The notes: generated from the sequence alone by a model not told the origin. A DNA stretch of 11,774 bases from JAYEHK01 sp034659475 (GCA_034659475.1 JAYEHK010000129.1:1-11774), one strand, 5' to 3'; shown: positions 1 to 6,332, numbered from the stretch's first letter. A program made the numbers and translations.

Positions 1-1
1 A

Positions 2-94
2 GGAGTGACACCAATTATGTATAATGCAGGTAATTTTTATTTCAGTAAAGGGATAACAATGCCTGTTTGGTTTGAAAATTGGTATAATAAGTAA
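2..94 (+). CDS. C-terminal end of an unknown protein, cut by the left edge of the window
   Basis: An open frame runs from base 2 to a TAA at 92-94 and gives 30 residues with no start codon needed, so it would be the tail of a gene beginning outside the window. The peptide is rich in aromatic and small residues and ends in ...MPVWFENWYNK, which has the look of a real protein C-terminus. A weak AT-rich terminator follows directly. It is convergent with the metI remnant: the last residues of the metI frame are simply the antisense of this tail. I do not recognise the family. The frame is short, so it could be chance, and the sequence to the left would settle it. Confidence 0.4.
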   Translation, partial: GVTPIMYNAGNFYFSKGITMPVWFENWYNK

Positions 95-756
95 ATTGAC
101 TTATTTATTTTTTTAACATGCCTTATAACGGTTACCCACATAGTCAGAGTTTCATAGCGCTGAAAACCGTAATAATAGGCCAGTGTGCCCAGGCCTCCGC
201 CGCCTACGATGCCTGCCATGGCGGAATAACCTATCAGGTTGATGGTGGTTATTGAAACCCCTCTTATAAAGGAGGGGACAGTTTCTGGGATAATTACCTT
301 GCAGATGATTTGCCAGCTATTAGCACCCATTGATAAGGCGGCTTCAATTAATCCGGGTGAAACTTCTTTGAGAGACGTTTCAACCAGACGAGCAACAAAC
401 GGGATCGCTGCCAGGGTCAGAGGGATAATGGATGCGAACGTACCGATGTAGGTTCCTGTGATTAACCGGGTTAATGGAATAACCAGAATTAAAAAGATAA
501 TAAATGGAATGGAACGCAGTGCATTTACAATGGAACCGAGTACCTTGTTTACAGCTTTATTTTCCAGGATATGACCATCTTCGGTTGTGACCAGAATAAT
601 TGCCAGTGGTAAACCGAACACATAGGCAATTACTGTAGCTATGAAGATCATATATATAGTTTCCCATGTGGCAAACAAGGCTTGTTGCGCCAGTGCATTT
701 TCTGCCCACTAGGTACTAAAAAAACTTATAGAAATGAATCCGAAACTATTTATCAT
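37..756 (-). pseudogene. metI: Methionine ABC transporter permease MetI, disrupted (amber codon and lost C-terminus)
   Basis: MetI is the inner-membrane permease of the MetNIQ importer of methionine. The body is clearly MetI: the segment WETIYM, a run of membrane helices, RSIPFIIFLILVIPLTR, and the ABC-permease EAA loop (EAALSMGANSWQI) that docks on the ATPase. The natural start is an ATG at 754-756. It overlaps the end of metN and is preceded by AGAGGTG inside metN. Codon 16 in this frame is TAG (709-711), after which the frame stays open. A TTG at 676-678 could restart translation but has no ribosome binding site. Homology stops after ...MWVTVI (about base 124). The last helix is replaced by unrelated residues read antisense through the neighbouring gene's tail. 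Two independent lesions make a pseudogene the best call. A sequencing error could explain the TAG but not the lost end. Confidence 0.85.
86..114 (+). terminator. Weak intrinsic terminator after the left-edge ORF
   Basis: The arms AATAAGT (86-92) and ACTTATT (99-105) form a 7-bp stem with a 6-base loop. The stem is followed by a T-rich tract up to 114. It overlaps the TAA of the left-edge ORF and lies between the two convergent frames. The stem is entirely AT-rich except for one pair, so strength is doubtful. Confidence 0.35.
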
Positions 757-1780
757 GATGTAACACCTCTATTTCCAGGCCGTTTTTCTGCAGGTAGTGC
801 ATGGCCTCATTAATTTGATTTGGATTTCCCATCAGTTCAAGAGTCAAATTCCCAAAAGGGGTTTCATTAATACGATCCACATTTCCGTACAGGATGTTGG
901 CATCCACGTCAAAACGCCGGATCAGAGTTGAAATTATGGGTTCGCCGGCAGATTTTCCGATGAAGGAAATACGGATCAAACGGTTTGCCTTTTGTGCGTT
1001 TTCCAAACCTGAAGAATGAACGAGCTCAACCGGAAATTCTTTCGGGAAAACAGTATTAATAAAGCTTTTGGACGTTGGGGTTTGGGGATTGGAGAATAGG
1101 GTCAGAACATCACCAACCTCAACGATCTGGCTGTTGCTGATCACAGCGACCCGGTCACAGATCTCTTTAATAACGCCCATATCGTGGGTAATGAGCAGAA
1201 TCGTTAGATTCAGCTGACGATTAATATCTTTTAATAGCTTTAAAATGGATCGGGTTGTTTGCGGATCCAGCGCTGAAGTGGCTTCGTCACACAAAAGGAT
1301 CTTAGGATCATTAGCCAGTGCTCTGGCGATTCCCACTCTTTGTTTTTGTCCGCCGCTTAACTGGTTTGGATAGACGTCTGCTTTGTCAGATAAACCAACC
1401 AGCGCAAGAAGGTCAAGCACCTTTTTTTTTGATTTTGCTTTAGGGGTTTTACTGATTTCCAGGGGGAACATCACATTTTCAAAAACAGTCCGTGATGACA
1501 GCAGATTGAATTGCTGAAAGATCATACCGATTCTCTGACGGGATGAGCGGAGTTCTTGTTTATTCAATTGGGTGATGTCCTGGCCATCTACGACAATGGA
1601 ACCGCAGGTGGGCTTTTCTAATCTGTTGATGCAGCGAATTAAGGTGCTTTTTCCGGCACCGCTGAGCCCGATGATACCGAAAATCTCTCCGCTTTTAATG
1701 GAAAGACTTACATCATCCAATGCTTTTACTTCATGTGTGGGCGTTTTATAAATTTTGCTCACATGTTGAATGTCAATCAA
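746..1780 (-). CDS. metN: Methionine ABC transporter ATP-binding protein MetN
   Basis: MetN is the cytoplasmic ATPase that powers methionine (and methionine derivative) import with MetI and the lipoprotein MetQ. With the TTG start at 1778-1780 the protein has 344 residues, normal for the family. Visible motifs are Walker A GLSGAGKST (about 38-46), the signature LSGGQKQR (141-148), Walker B ILLCDE (161-166) and a switch histidine in LLITHD. The last ~80 residues form the NIL domain, which binds methionine and inhibits transport when the cell is replete. I chose this TTG because GGAGG sits 8 bases upstream of it; the longer frame from 1795 would start on top of that ribosome binding site. It is the first gene of the S-box-controlled operon, and its last codons carry the ribosome binding site and ATG of metI. 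It is intact although its partner metI is broken. Confidence 0.96.
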   Translation of the reverse strand: MIDIQHVSKIYKTPTHEVKALDDVSLSIKSGEIFGIIGLSGAGKSTLIRCINRLEKPTCGSIVVDGQDITQLNKQELRSSRQRIGMIFQQFNLLSSRTVFENVMFPLEISKTPKAKSKKKVLDLLALVGLSDKADVYPNQLSGGQKQRVGIARALANDPKILLCDEATSALDPQTTRSILKLLKDINRQLNLTILLITHDMGVIKEICDRVAVISNSQIVEVGDVLTLFSNPQTPTSKSFINTVFPKEFPVELVHSSGLENAQKANRLIRISFIGKSAGEPIISTLIRRFDVDANILYGNVDRINETPFGNLTLELMGNPNQINEAMHYLQKNGLEIEVLHHDK

Positions 1781-1866
1781 TGAACTTACCTCCAATAAAC
1801 TACTGATCTTGTGCTGATTCTTTGTTACAACGAAAAGAACTGTTCAATAAGTATATTTTTTGTAAC

Positions 1867-1901
1867 AAAAAAGCGTCTCTTTGTTCGACACAAAGAGACG
1901 C
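1867..1901 (-). terminator. Intrinsic terminator of the S-box leader
   Basis: On the minus strand a perfect 12-bp stem, GCGTCTCTTTGT with ACAAAGAGACGC (1890-1901 and 1873-1884), encloses a 5-base loop. It is followed at once by six T residues. It lies just downstream of the SAM-I aptamer and about 90 bases before the metN start, as expected for the expression platform that ends transcription when SAM is bound. Confidence 0.93.
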
Positions 1902-1916
1902 ATATCTGCAATTGAC

Positions 1917-2033
1917 TCTTATCTGTCAAACATACTACTGTTTGCAGGAATTAGCACCGCTATCATTGTCTATCACACAATAATTGGTTGCCGGGCGTCA
2001 TAGGGCCTGTCCCTCAGCCACTCTTGATAAGAA
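1917..2033 (-). ncRNA. SAM-I (S-box) riboswitch
   Basis: Read on the minus strand, the leader shows the classic S-box landmarks in order. The P1 strand TTCTTATCAAGAG (2033-2021) is followed by GTGGCTGAGGGA, then GGCCC, then GACGCCCGGCAACC, then GGTGCTAATTCCTGCA, and finally the closing P1 strand AGATAAGA. The conserved internal kink-turn and SAM-binding core are all present. The aptamer senses S-adenosylmethionine. In the bound state P1 forms and the downstream terminator stops metN transcription; without SAM the 3' side of P1 can pair with the terminator and allow read-through. This ties the operon to methionine starvation, in agreement with metN. Confidence 0.96.
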
Positions 2034-2061
2034 AATAATATTCAGTTTTTATACTTGCGCA

Positions 2062-2091
2062 ATTATACAACAAGTTTACGAAAAATGTCAA
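2062..2091 (-). promoter_or_regulatory. Sigma-A type promoter of the metN leader
   Basis: The minus strand has a perfect -35 TTGACA (2086-2091) and a perfect -10 TATAAT (2062-2067) with an 18-base spacer. Transcription should begin near 2055, roughly 20 bases before the S-box aptamer. Confidence 0.88.
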
Positions 2092-2370
2092 GTCGTATTT
2101 AAGGAAAAGGGGGGGTGACATGAGGGGGGGCAAATAATGATGAAAATATGACGGTAGCCTTCCTGGTGATGACGGACCTCATCTATGGTAGAGCAAACTT
2201 TAGATTCCGATCTTTTATTGGTTGTTTGTACTATTGGCGTAATGTATACACCGATGACAATTAAATTTTCGGAAAAATAAAAAGGCTGCGTCTATTAAAA
2301 AACTTGAAATATAGTATGAAAAATGGTTACATTGAATGGGGATAAAAGGAACATGTCCTGAATTTTAAGA
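2092..2370. other. Intergenic region between divergent metN leader and cofE-like gene
   Basis: It holds G-rich runs near 2109-2133 and AT-rich DNA near the 3' side. Possible promoters for the cofE-like gene are weak: TTGTTT (2222-2227) with TATACA (2245-2250) at 17 bases, or TTGAAA (2304-2309) with TTACAT at 17 bases. I see no operator, RNA or convincing gene here. Confidence 0.4.
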
Positions 2371-3567
2371 GTGAGGATGTTGCCTGTGGGAAAATTACCT
2401 GAATATGTAGGAGTAAGTGCGTTTGGAATTAAAATGGGGGTTGTTGTACCCGGCAGTGATGTTGTGGGAATGGTTTATGACAGTCTTGAGAAATGTTATG
2501 CTGACGGGCTTTTGAGTGATGGGGATACGGTTTGTATTACCGAATCAGTTGTTGCTCGTGCGCAAAAAAATTTCGTAACACTAGAAGACATTGCGATAGA
2601 TCTTAGGGAACAACTGAATATTAACTCGGGTTCATCGGTTGGCATATTATTTCCAATCTTAAGCCGAAATCGATTTTCTTTGATATTGCAAGCCCTGGCT
2701 GCAGCGGTGCCAGAAGGCAGGGTTGTGCTTCAGCTTTCTTATCCCTGTGATGAAGTAGGGAATCAATTGCTTCCTGATGAGATAGCGGAAGAATTGGAAC
2801 TGAAACACAATGGGGTAATTACGCCGGAAGATCTGGGTGAAAGGCGCTTTTTCCACCCGATTACCAGGGTGGATTATCTGGATTTATATCAACAGATTAT
2901 CCTTGAACAGGGGTGCAAAGCAGAAGTGGTGCTTTGTAATAATCCGCTGCAGATGCTAGCATATAATCTGGATGGTATAATTGTGGCCAATATCCATGAT
3001 CGATATAAAACGGTTAAAAAACTTAAAGAAAAAGATGCTAACTGTGTTACTTTACAGGATCTATGCAGTGATCCTGTGCGAGATGCCTGGTCGGAATGGG
3101 GGTTGCTGGGCAGCAATCTGTCATCTGGGAACAAACTGAAACTAGCTCCGCGTGACGGCAGTAAAATTGCAAAGCAAATCCAATCGCGGGTTTATGAAGG
3201 GCTGGGACAGAAGATCGAGGTTATTGTGTACGGAGATGGAGCGTACCGTGATCCTTCAACAGGGATCTACGAGCTGGCAGATCCGCAGCCAGCTTTTGGG
3301 ATTACGCCAGGTCTATCCGAACGATATCGAGAGGGTCTGAAATATAAATATCTGGTGGATAAAATGTGGGATGAAGGCATGGAAATCCAAGCGATTGAAA
3401 AAACGATGACCGAGCGGATGGGGAAGGTGTCTGAACGGAATGACTTTGAAAGCGAAGGCACGACCCCGCGCAAAGTAGAGGATTTGATCGCTAGTCTTGC
3501 AGATCTGGTAAGTGGGTCAGCAGATGCTGGAACGCCTTTGATTCTGGTGAAGAACTTTCTTGGTTAA
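2371..3567 (+). CDS. Coenzyme F420-0:L-glutamate ligase-like (CofE family) protein
   Basis: CofE enzymes add glutamate to coenzyme F420-0 with GTP. This protein resembles that family by overall pattern, for example GDTVCITESVVARAQ near residue 50, matching the GD-x-x-x-x-T/S-x-x-V-x-x-A segment of CofE, and YGDGAYRDP near residue 285. It is about 398 residues, against roughly 250 for true archaeal CofE, so it carries extra sequence and may act on another substrate. I see no signal peptide or membrane span. The start is uncertain: GTG at 2371 is the longest, ATG at 2377 is next, and GTG at 2386 has GAGGA 8 bases upstream and best fits homologues as I remember them. No F420 genes are nearby. 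The TAA stop lies in the first bases of a repeat that recurs at 11231. Confidence 0.7.
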   Translation: MRMLPVGKLPEYVGVSAFGIKMGVVVPGSDVVGMVYDSLEKCYADGLLSDGDTVCITESVVARAQKNFVTLEDIAIDLREQLNINSGSSVGILFPILSRNRFSLILQALAAAVPEGRVVLQLSYPCDEVGNQLLPDEIAEELELKHNGVITPEDLGERRFFHPITRVDYLDLYQQIILEQGCKAEVVLCNNPLQMLAYNLDGIIVANIHDRYKTVKKLKEKDANCVTLQDLCSDPVRDAWSEWGLLGSNLSSGNKLKLAPRDGSKIAKQIQSRVYEGLGQKIEVIVYGDGAYRDPSTGIYELADPQPAFGITPGLSERYREGLKYKYLVDKMWDEGMEIQAIEKTMTERMGKVSERNDFESEGTTPRKVEDLIASLADLVSGSADAGTPLILVKNFLG

Positions 3568-3657
3568 TTAGAAAATAGGTTGAGTATAAGCGGAAATTAT
3601 TAGTTGGAAAGTTGGTTAGTTGGTCAGTTGGAACGTTGAAGTGGGTTAATTAGAAAA
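3564..3657. repeat. Mosaic repeat block, copy A, module 1 (second copy at 11231-11324)
   Basis: From TTAATTAGAAAATAGG onward this segment matches 11231-11324 almost base for base, with one inserted base and a few substitutions. It contains five consecutive 8-bp units at 3600-3639: TTAGTTGG, AAAGTTGG, TTAGTTGG, TCAGTTGG, AACGTTGA. It ends with GTGGGTTAATTAGAAAAT, which repeats the opening motif. The first bases overlap the stop codon of the cofE-like gene. Confidence 0.88.
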
Positions 3658-3667
3658 TTGATTTTTT

Positions 3668-3766
3668 TAACGCAGATTTACGCTGATGTCCGCTGATTAA
3701 CGCTGATAACTTTTCAAATATAAAAAAACAGCGTTAATCTGCGATAATCAGCGGTAATCAGCGTTA
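3668..3766. repeat. Long inverted repeat made of 10-bp phased CGCNGAT units
   Basis: The left arm (3668-3705) and right arm (3729-3766) are 38 bases each and pair with only a few mismatches around an AT-rich loop of 23 bases. Each arm is itself a direct repeat at an exact 10-bp period. On the left the units are CGCAGATTTA, CGCTGATGTC, CGCTGATTAA and CGCTGATAAC; the right arm has four matching units in antisense. It sits inside mosaic block A. It could also serve as a transcription-blocking hairpin after the cofE-like gene. Confidence 0.85.
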
Positions 3767-3792
3767 GAAATCGTTCCCATCCCCGGTTGCAC

Positions 3793-3955
3793 GCTAATTT
3801 TCATCGGTGGTTGTGGCCTGCGGACATAGAGGGTTAGTAAGAAAATAAACTTTTAATAGATGCAGACTTTTTTTGTAAGGGGTCAGGGGTGAGGAGTAAG
3901 GGCAATGCTCGGCGCATAGCGCCTGGCTCCTAACCCCTCACTAATTTTCATAGCT
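3793..3955. repeat. Mosaic repeat block, copy A, module 2 (second copy at 11507-11732)
   Basis: The order of motifs is AATTTTCATCGGTGGTTGTG, CCTGCGGACAT, GGGTTAGTAAGAAAATA, TTTTAATAGATGCAGAC, TTTTTTTGTAAGGGG, GGGGTGAGGAGTAAGGGCAA, GGCGC-ATA-GCGCC, CTCCTAACCCCTCAC, AATTTTCATAG. The same order recurs at 11507-11732 with variable stretches between. The 3' motif covers the stop codon and last residues of the uvsE remnant. Confidence 0.85.
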
Positions 3956-4748
3956 GTTTGTTATCTCAATAGCGGATTGGCTGATTGGGGTGATCCAGGG
4001 GATTGTTTGCAAGTGATCCATGAGTTTGAAGAGGGCGGCGTCTTTTTGTTTGGCTTCAATCATCACATCAAAATCAGTGTTTGCCATCATGGCTTTCTCT
4101 AAGAAATCTATAAAGAAGGTCGGTTCTATAAAATCTGCATGAGCACGAAAGTCTTTTTCATTTTTAGGACTTGACAGGTGGATTTTTGGAGGAATGATTC
4201 TAACCTTTAGATAGGGGGGCAACTGTTTATATTGGGTGATGAACTTATTCATATATTCTGTTTTATTTCCGTATCTCCCGCCTACATGAATGACCAATTT
4301 GGCCGAAGAATTCAGTCCCATGGTCTCAAAAACATTGTGATGGTACTCCAGATCACGAAGAGAGGCTTCAATTACTTCTTCCCGGGGAGAATTCAACAAT
4401 GTGAAATGATCGGGATGAGCGCTGATTCGGAAATGATTGTCACGAGCGTATTCCCCCAACATTTTAAAGTCTTTTTTTGTTGCGGAGATCCAATCCCAGT
4501 TTTCAGCGATCGGATGGGTAGCCAGGGGGATGAGTTTTGAGGTCAAACGAAAAACGTGGATGTCGTGTGCTTGATTGTGATAAAACAGACGTTGGTTTTT
4601 TTATATTCGTTGTGGCCAAAGCGTTTAGTTTTGCCAGTCTCATTTCTTCTGACTTAAGTTTGTTCAGGTTGGACACTGTCACCGTTTTTGATGGAGAACA
4701 GTCTTCTAACATTACCGACATAGCCACATAACCAAAATTAATTCTCAA
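3941..4748 (-). pseudogene. uvsE: UV DNA damage endonuclease UvsE, frameshifted and internally deleted
   Basis: UvsE nicks DNA 5' of UV photoproducts through a three-metal site in a TIM barrel. The start is TTG at 4746-4748 after AGGTGG, giving the family N-terminus (RINFGYVAMS, SPSKT). At a run of seven T (4596-4602 on the plus strand) the frame breaks. Removing one base rejoins it into HNQAHDIHVFRLTSKLIPLATHP, exactly the family pattern. Downstream it keeps HPDHFTLLNSPREEV, HVGG.YGNK, PPKIHLSSPK, RAHADF and MIEAKQKD. Between KQLPPYLKVRI and IPPKIHLSSPK about 55-60 residues are missing in frame, including the ENDDK segment and the D-x-H(H) motif that supply metal ligands. Even without the frameshift it should be inactive. 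Its last residues and TAG stop lie in repeat sequence. Confidence 0.88.
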
Positions 4749-4775
4749 GCGACCACCTACATTTCTAATTCAACG

Positions 4776-4781
4776 ATTATA
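4776..4781 (-). promoter_or_regulatory. Possible -10 box of the uvsE remnant
   Basis: A perfect TATAAT on the minus strand lies about 27 bases upstream of the TTG start. No good -35 is seen at the usual distance, so the call is weak. Confidence 0.3.
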
Positions 4782-4963
4782 TCCTAAAAAAAATAATGGA
4801 TTCTTTACTAGAGTTAGTGTGACTATTTCAATGAATCTGTATACAGACAGATGAGAAACATTTCAACACTGACTTGCTCTCGTGCCAAGCGGACACAATT
4901 ATCAATGAAAAAAAAGGCTGCGGGAGGCGTAAAGGATGATCTGAAGCAATAGACGGATAGGGG

Positions 4964-5001
4964 AACCGACAGTCGGAAGATGAATCTTCTGACTGTCGGT
5001 T
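4964..5001. terminator. Strong hairpin downstream of the SDR gene cluster
   Basis: The 18-base arms (4964-4981 and 4984-5001), AACCGACAGTCGGAAGAT against ATCTTCTGACTGTCGGTT, pair with a single G-T wobble around a two-base loop. It lies about 43 bases past the stop of the small minus-strand ORF, where a terminator is expected, but no T tract follows on either strand. The rest of 4749-5043 shows no gene. Confidence 0.5.
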
Positions 5002-5043
5002 AGTTACTGTTGTCTGAAGTTGAGTGATGTTATCGGTATGTGT

Positions 5044-5313
5044 TTATATTTGTTTCTCCACGATTTCCCCGTTGTCATACACGACACGCAGGGTAAATTG
5101 TGGAGTTGTATTTTTGGCAGGGGCGTGTGTGTAGTCTACATGGTATATTAATTGTGGTCCATCATAAGAGTCATTTCTTGTAAAGGGTACTTCTGTCTGT
5201 GGTGCATGCGATTCCTTGACTACCAGTGCGGCAGATTGAATTTTTATTTCAGTGTCTTGAAATATTTCAAGCAGTGTAACATCGTAATGGCCCCCCTTTC
5301 TGAAAACAGGCAT
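5044..5313 (-). CDS. Small protein of unknown function downstream of the SDR gene
   Basis: The frame encodes 89 residues and I do not recognise it. The sequence from about residue 10 onward looks protein-like, with alternating hydrophobic and polar residues suggesting beta strands (for example TEIKIQSAALVV and QFTLRVVYDNGEIV). It has no cysteines, signal peptide or membrane span. It follows the SDR gene on the same strand after 20 bases, so it could be co-transcribed. The start is suspect: the ATG at 5311-5313 has no ribosome binding site and lies inside a REP-like palindrome, so MPVF... may be repeat-derived. A good AAAGGGGGG site lies a little further in, but the ATG it serves is out of frame. 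It may be a small real gene, or the 3' end of an older gene whose start was replaced. Confidence 0.45.
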   Translation of the reverse strand: MPVFRKGGHYDVTLLEIFQDTEIKIQSAALVVKESHAPQTEVPFTRNDSYDGPQLIYHVDYTHAPAKNTTPQFTLRVVYDNGEIVEKQI

Positions 5314-5335
5314 GGGGACGGTTCTTTTGCCTGTT
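5305..5335. repeat. REP-like palindrome, single unit
   Basis: The perfect 8-bp arms AACAGGCA (5305-5312) and TGCCTGTT (5328-5335) flank the core TGGGGACGGTTCTTT. The same design, a variable stem around a conserved GGGACG(G)TTCTTT core, recurs twice at 8787-8877. The unit overlaps the stop codon of the SDR gene (5334-5336) and the first codons of the small ORF. Confidence 0.7.
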
Positions 5336-6074
5336 ATGGCATGACAAGTCCGCCATCACAGTGAATGACCTGACCACTGATATAATCGGATTGAGAACTG
5401 GCTAAGAACAAACACAGGTTGGCAATATCGTCTACGCTGCCAGCTTTTTTTAAAGGCACAGATTGGAGGGCCATTTTTTTTATTTCCGGGGGGATGGAAT
5501 CGAGCATTTTGGTTTCAATGTACCCGGGCGCAATTGCATTGACATTTACCCCGAATCTGCCCAGTTCCTTTGCTACAGTTCGAGTAAGACCTATCAAGCC
5601 TTTTTTGCTGGAAGAGTAGTTTGCCTGTCCAATATTTCCAAATCGTACTGCGGAGGATATGTTAATTACTTTTCCGCCTTGATTGGCTTTCATAACAGGT
5701 GCGGCATGACGAATACAGTTAAAAGCGCCCTTTAGATTAACTGCCAGGACTTCGTCCCATTGTATTTCCTGCATTTTCAGCAGGGTGACATCTCTGGTAA
5801 TGCCGGCATTGTTCACGACGATATCAATGTTTCCAAAGGTATCGAGGACCTGTTGCATCATCGATTGCACCTGCTCATAATTTGAAATATCTGCATTGAT
5901 GCCCACGACTGGGTTTCCATCCTGGGTTATATCGCCAACGACCCGGTCAATTCTTTCCTGAATAATGTCATCAATAACAACTATGGCGCCTTCTCTGCTA
6001 AATTTCTTGGCAATCGCTTCACCGATTCCCTGGCCTGAACCTGTTATAATTGCAACTTTGTTTTCAAGCAACAT
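5334..6074 (-). CDS. SDR-family oxidoreductase, 3-oxoacyl-ACP reductase (FabG)-like
   Basis: This is a classical short-chain dehydrogenase/reductase of 246 residues, cytoplasmic and probably tetrameric. Visible motifs are the cofactor loop TGSGQGIG (11-18), NNAG (88-91), structural N113, and the catalytic S140, Y153 and K157 in NISSA...ANYSSSK, with a C-terminal ISGQVIHCDGG. An acidic pair (VVIDD, 35-36) ends the second strand. In this family that usually favours NAD(H) over NADP(H), so it may be a degradative hydroxyacyl or alcohol dehydrogenase and not a fatty-acid FabG. No fatty-acid synthesis genes are adjacent. I chose the ATG at 6072-6074 because AAGGAG lies 9 bases upstream; the in-frame ATG at 6083 directly abuts that site. 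The stop codon lies in a REP-like palindrome. Confidence 0.9.
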   Translation of the reverse strand: MLLENKVAIITGSGQGIGEAIAKKFSREGAIVVIDDIIQERIDRVVGDITQDGNPVVGINADISNYEQVQSMMQQVLDTFGNIDIVVNNAGITRDVTLLKMQEIQWDEVLAVNLKGAFNCIRHAAPVMKANQGGKVINISSAVRFGNIGQANYSSSKKGLIGLTRTVAKELGRFGVNVNAIAPGYIETKMLDSIPPEIKKMALQSVPLKKAGSVDDIANLCLFLASSQSDYISGQVIHCDGGLVMP

Positions 6075-6134
6075 ATTATGCATCTCCTTATCGTATAAGT
6101 AATTTCACGAATCAAAATACTTAAAAACATAATA

Positions 6135-6157
6135 TCACAAAGGCTTCCTTATTGTGA
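6135..6157. promoter_or_regulatory. Short dyad upstream of the SDR gene, possible operator
   Basis: TCACAA (6135-6140) and TTGTGA (6152-6157) form a perfect 6-bp inverted repeat with an 11-base spacer, about 60 bases before the SDR start. A regulator site is possible but no family consensus is recognised. Confidence 0.25.
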
Positions 6158-6229
6158 GAAATTTTGCAAAAACAAGACCTGCTTTTAATGCCGGTCCAGG
6201 GGAAGCAATCTTTAATGGTTAGCGATATA

Positions 6230-6255
6230 AAAAAGGTTACTTCTGTCACCTTTTT
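6230..6255. terminator. Hairpin with T run in the feoA leader region
   Basis: The arms AAAAAGGTTAC (6230-6240) and GTCACCTTTTT (6245-6255) pair with one mismatch around the loop TTCT. The result looks like an intrinsic terminator in either direction. No plus-strand gene lies upstream, so it is either an attenuator in the feo leader, a bidirectional insulator between the divergent genes, or an operator dyad. A poor promoter (TTGATT 6274-6279, TTAACT 6297-6302, 17-base spacer) lies after it. Confidence 0.4.
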
Positions 6256-6332
6256 ATTACATAGATCATATTATTGATTGTAAAAGTTAGTCTTCTTTAA
6301 CTTTATGGGATGTATTGGAGGGGAGATAAGGT

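Noticed and set aside
709..711. The TAG in metI as a recoded (pyrrolysine) codon.
   Set aside because: Some related anaerobes do use pyrrolysine, but in methylamine methyltransferases. Here the codon lies in a poorly conserved N-terminus and the gene also lacks its C-terminus, so decay is simpler.
2185..2280. A 31-codon plus-strand ORF (MVEQTLDSD...) in the metN/cofE-like intergenic region.
   Set aside because: It has no convincing ribosome binding site, no recognised similarity and a length expected by chance.
3668..3766. The phased CGCNGAT units as a CRISPR array or replication origin iterons.
   Set aside because: The units are 10 bp with no unique spacers, so it is not CRISPR. No replication initiator gene is near, so an origin is not supported.
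4596..4602. Programmed ribosomal frameshift at the A7 run (minus strand) in uvsE.
   Set aside because: The needed shift is +1, not the -1 typical of A-rich slippery sites, and the product would still lack metal-site residues.
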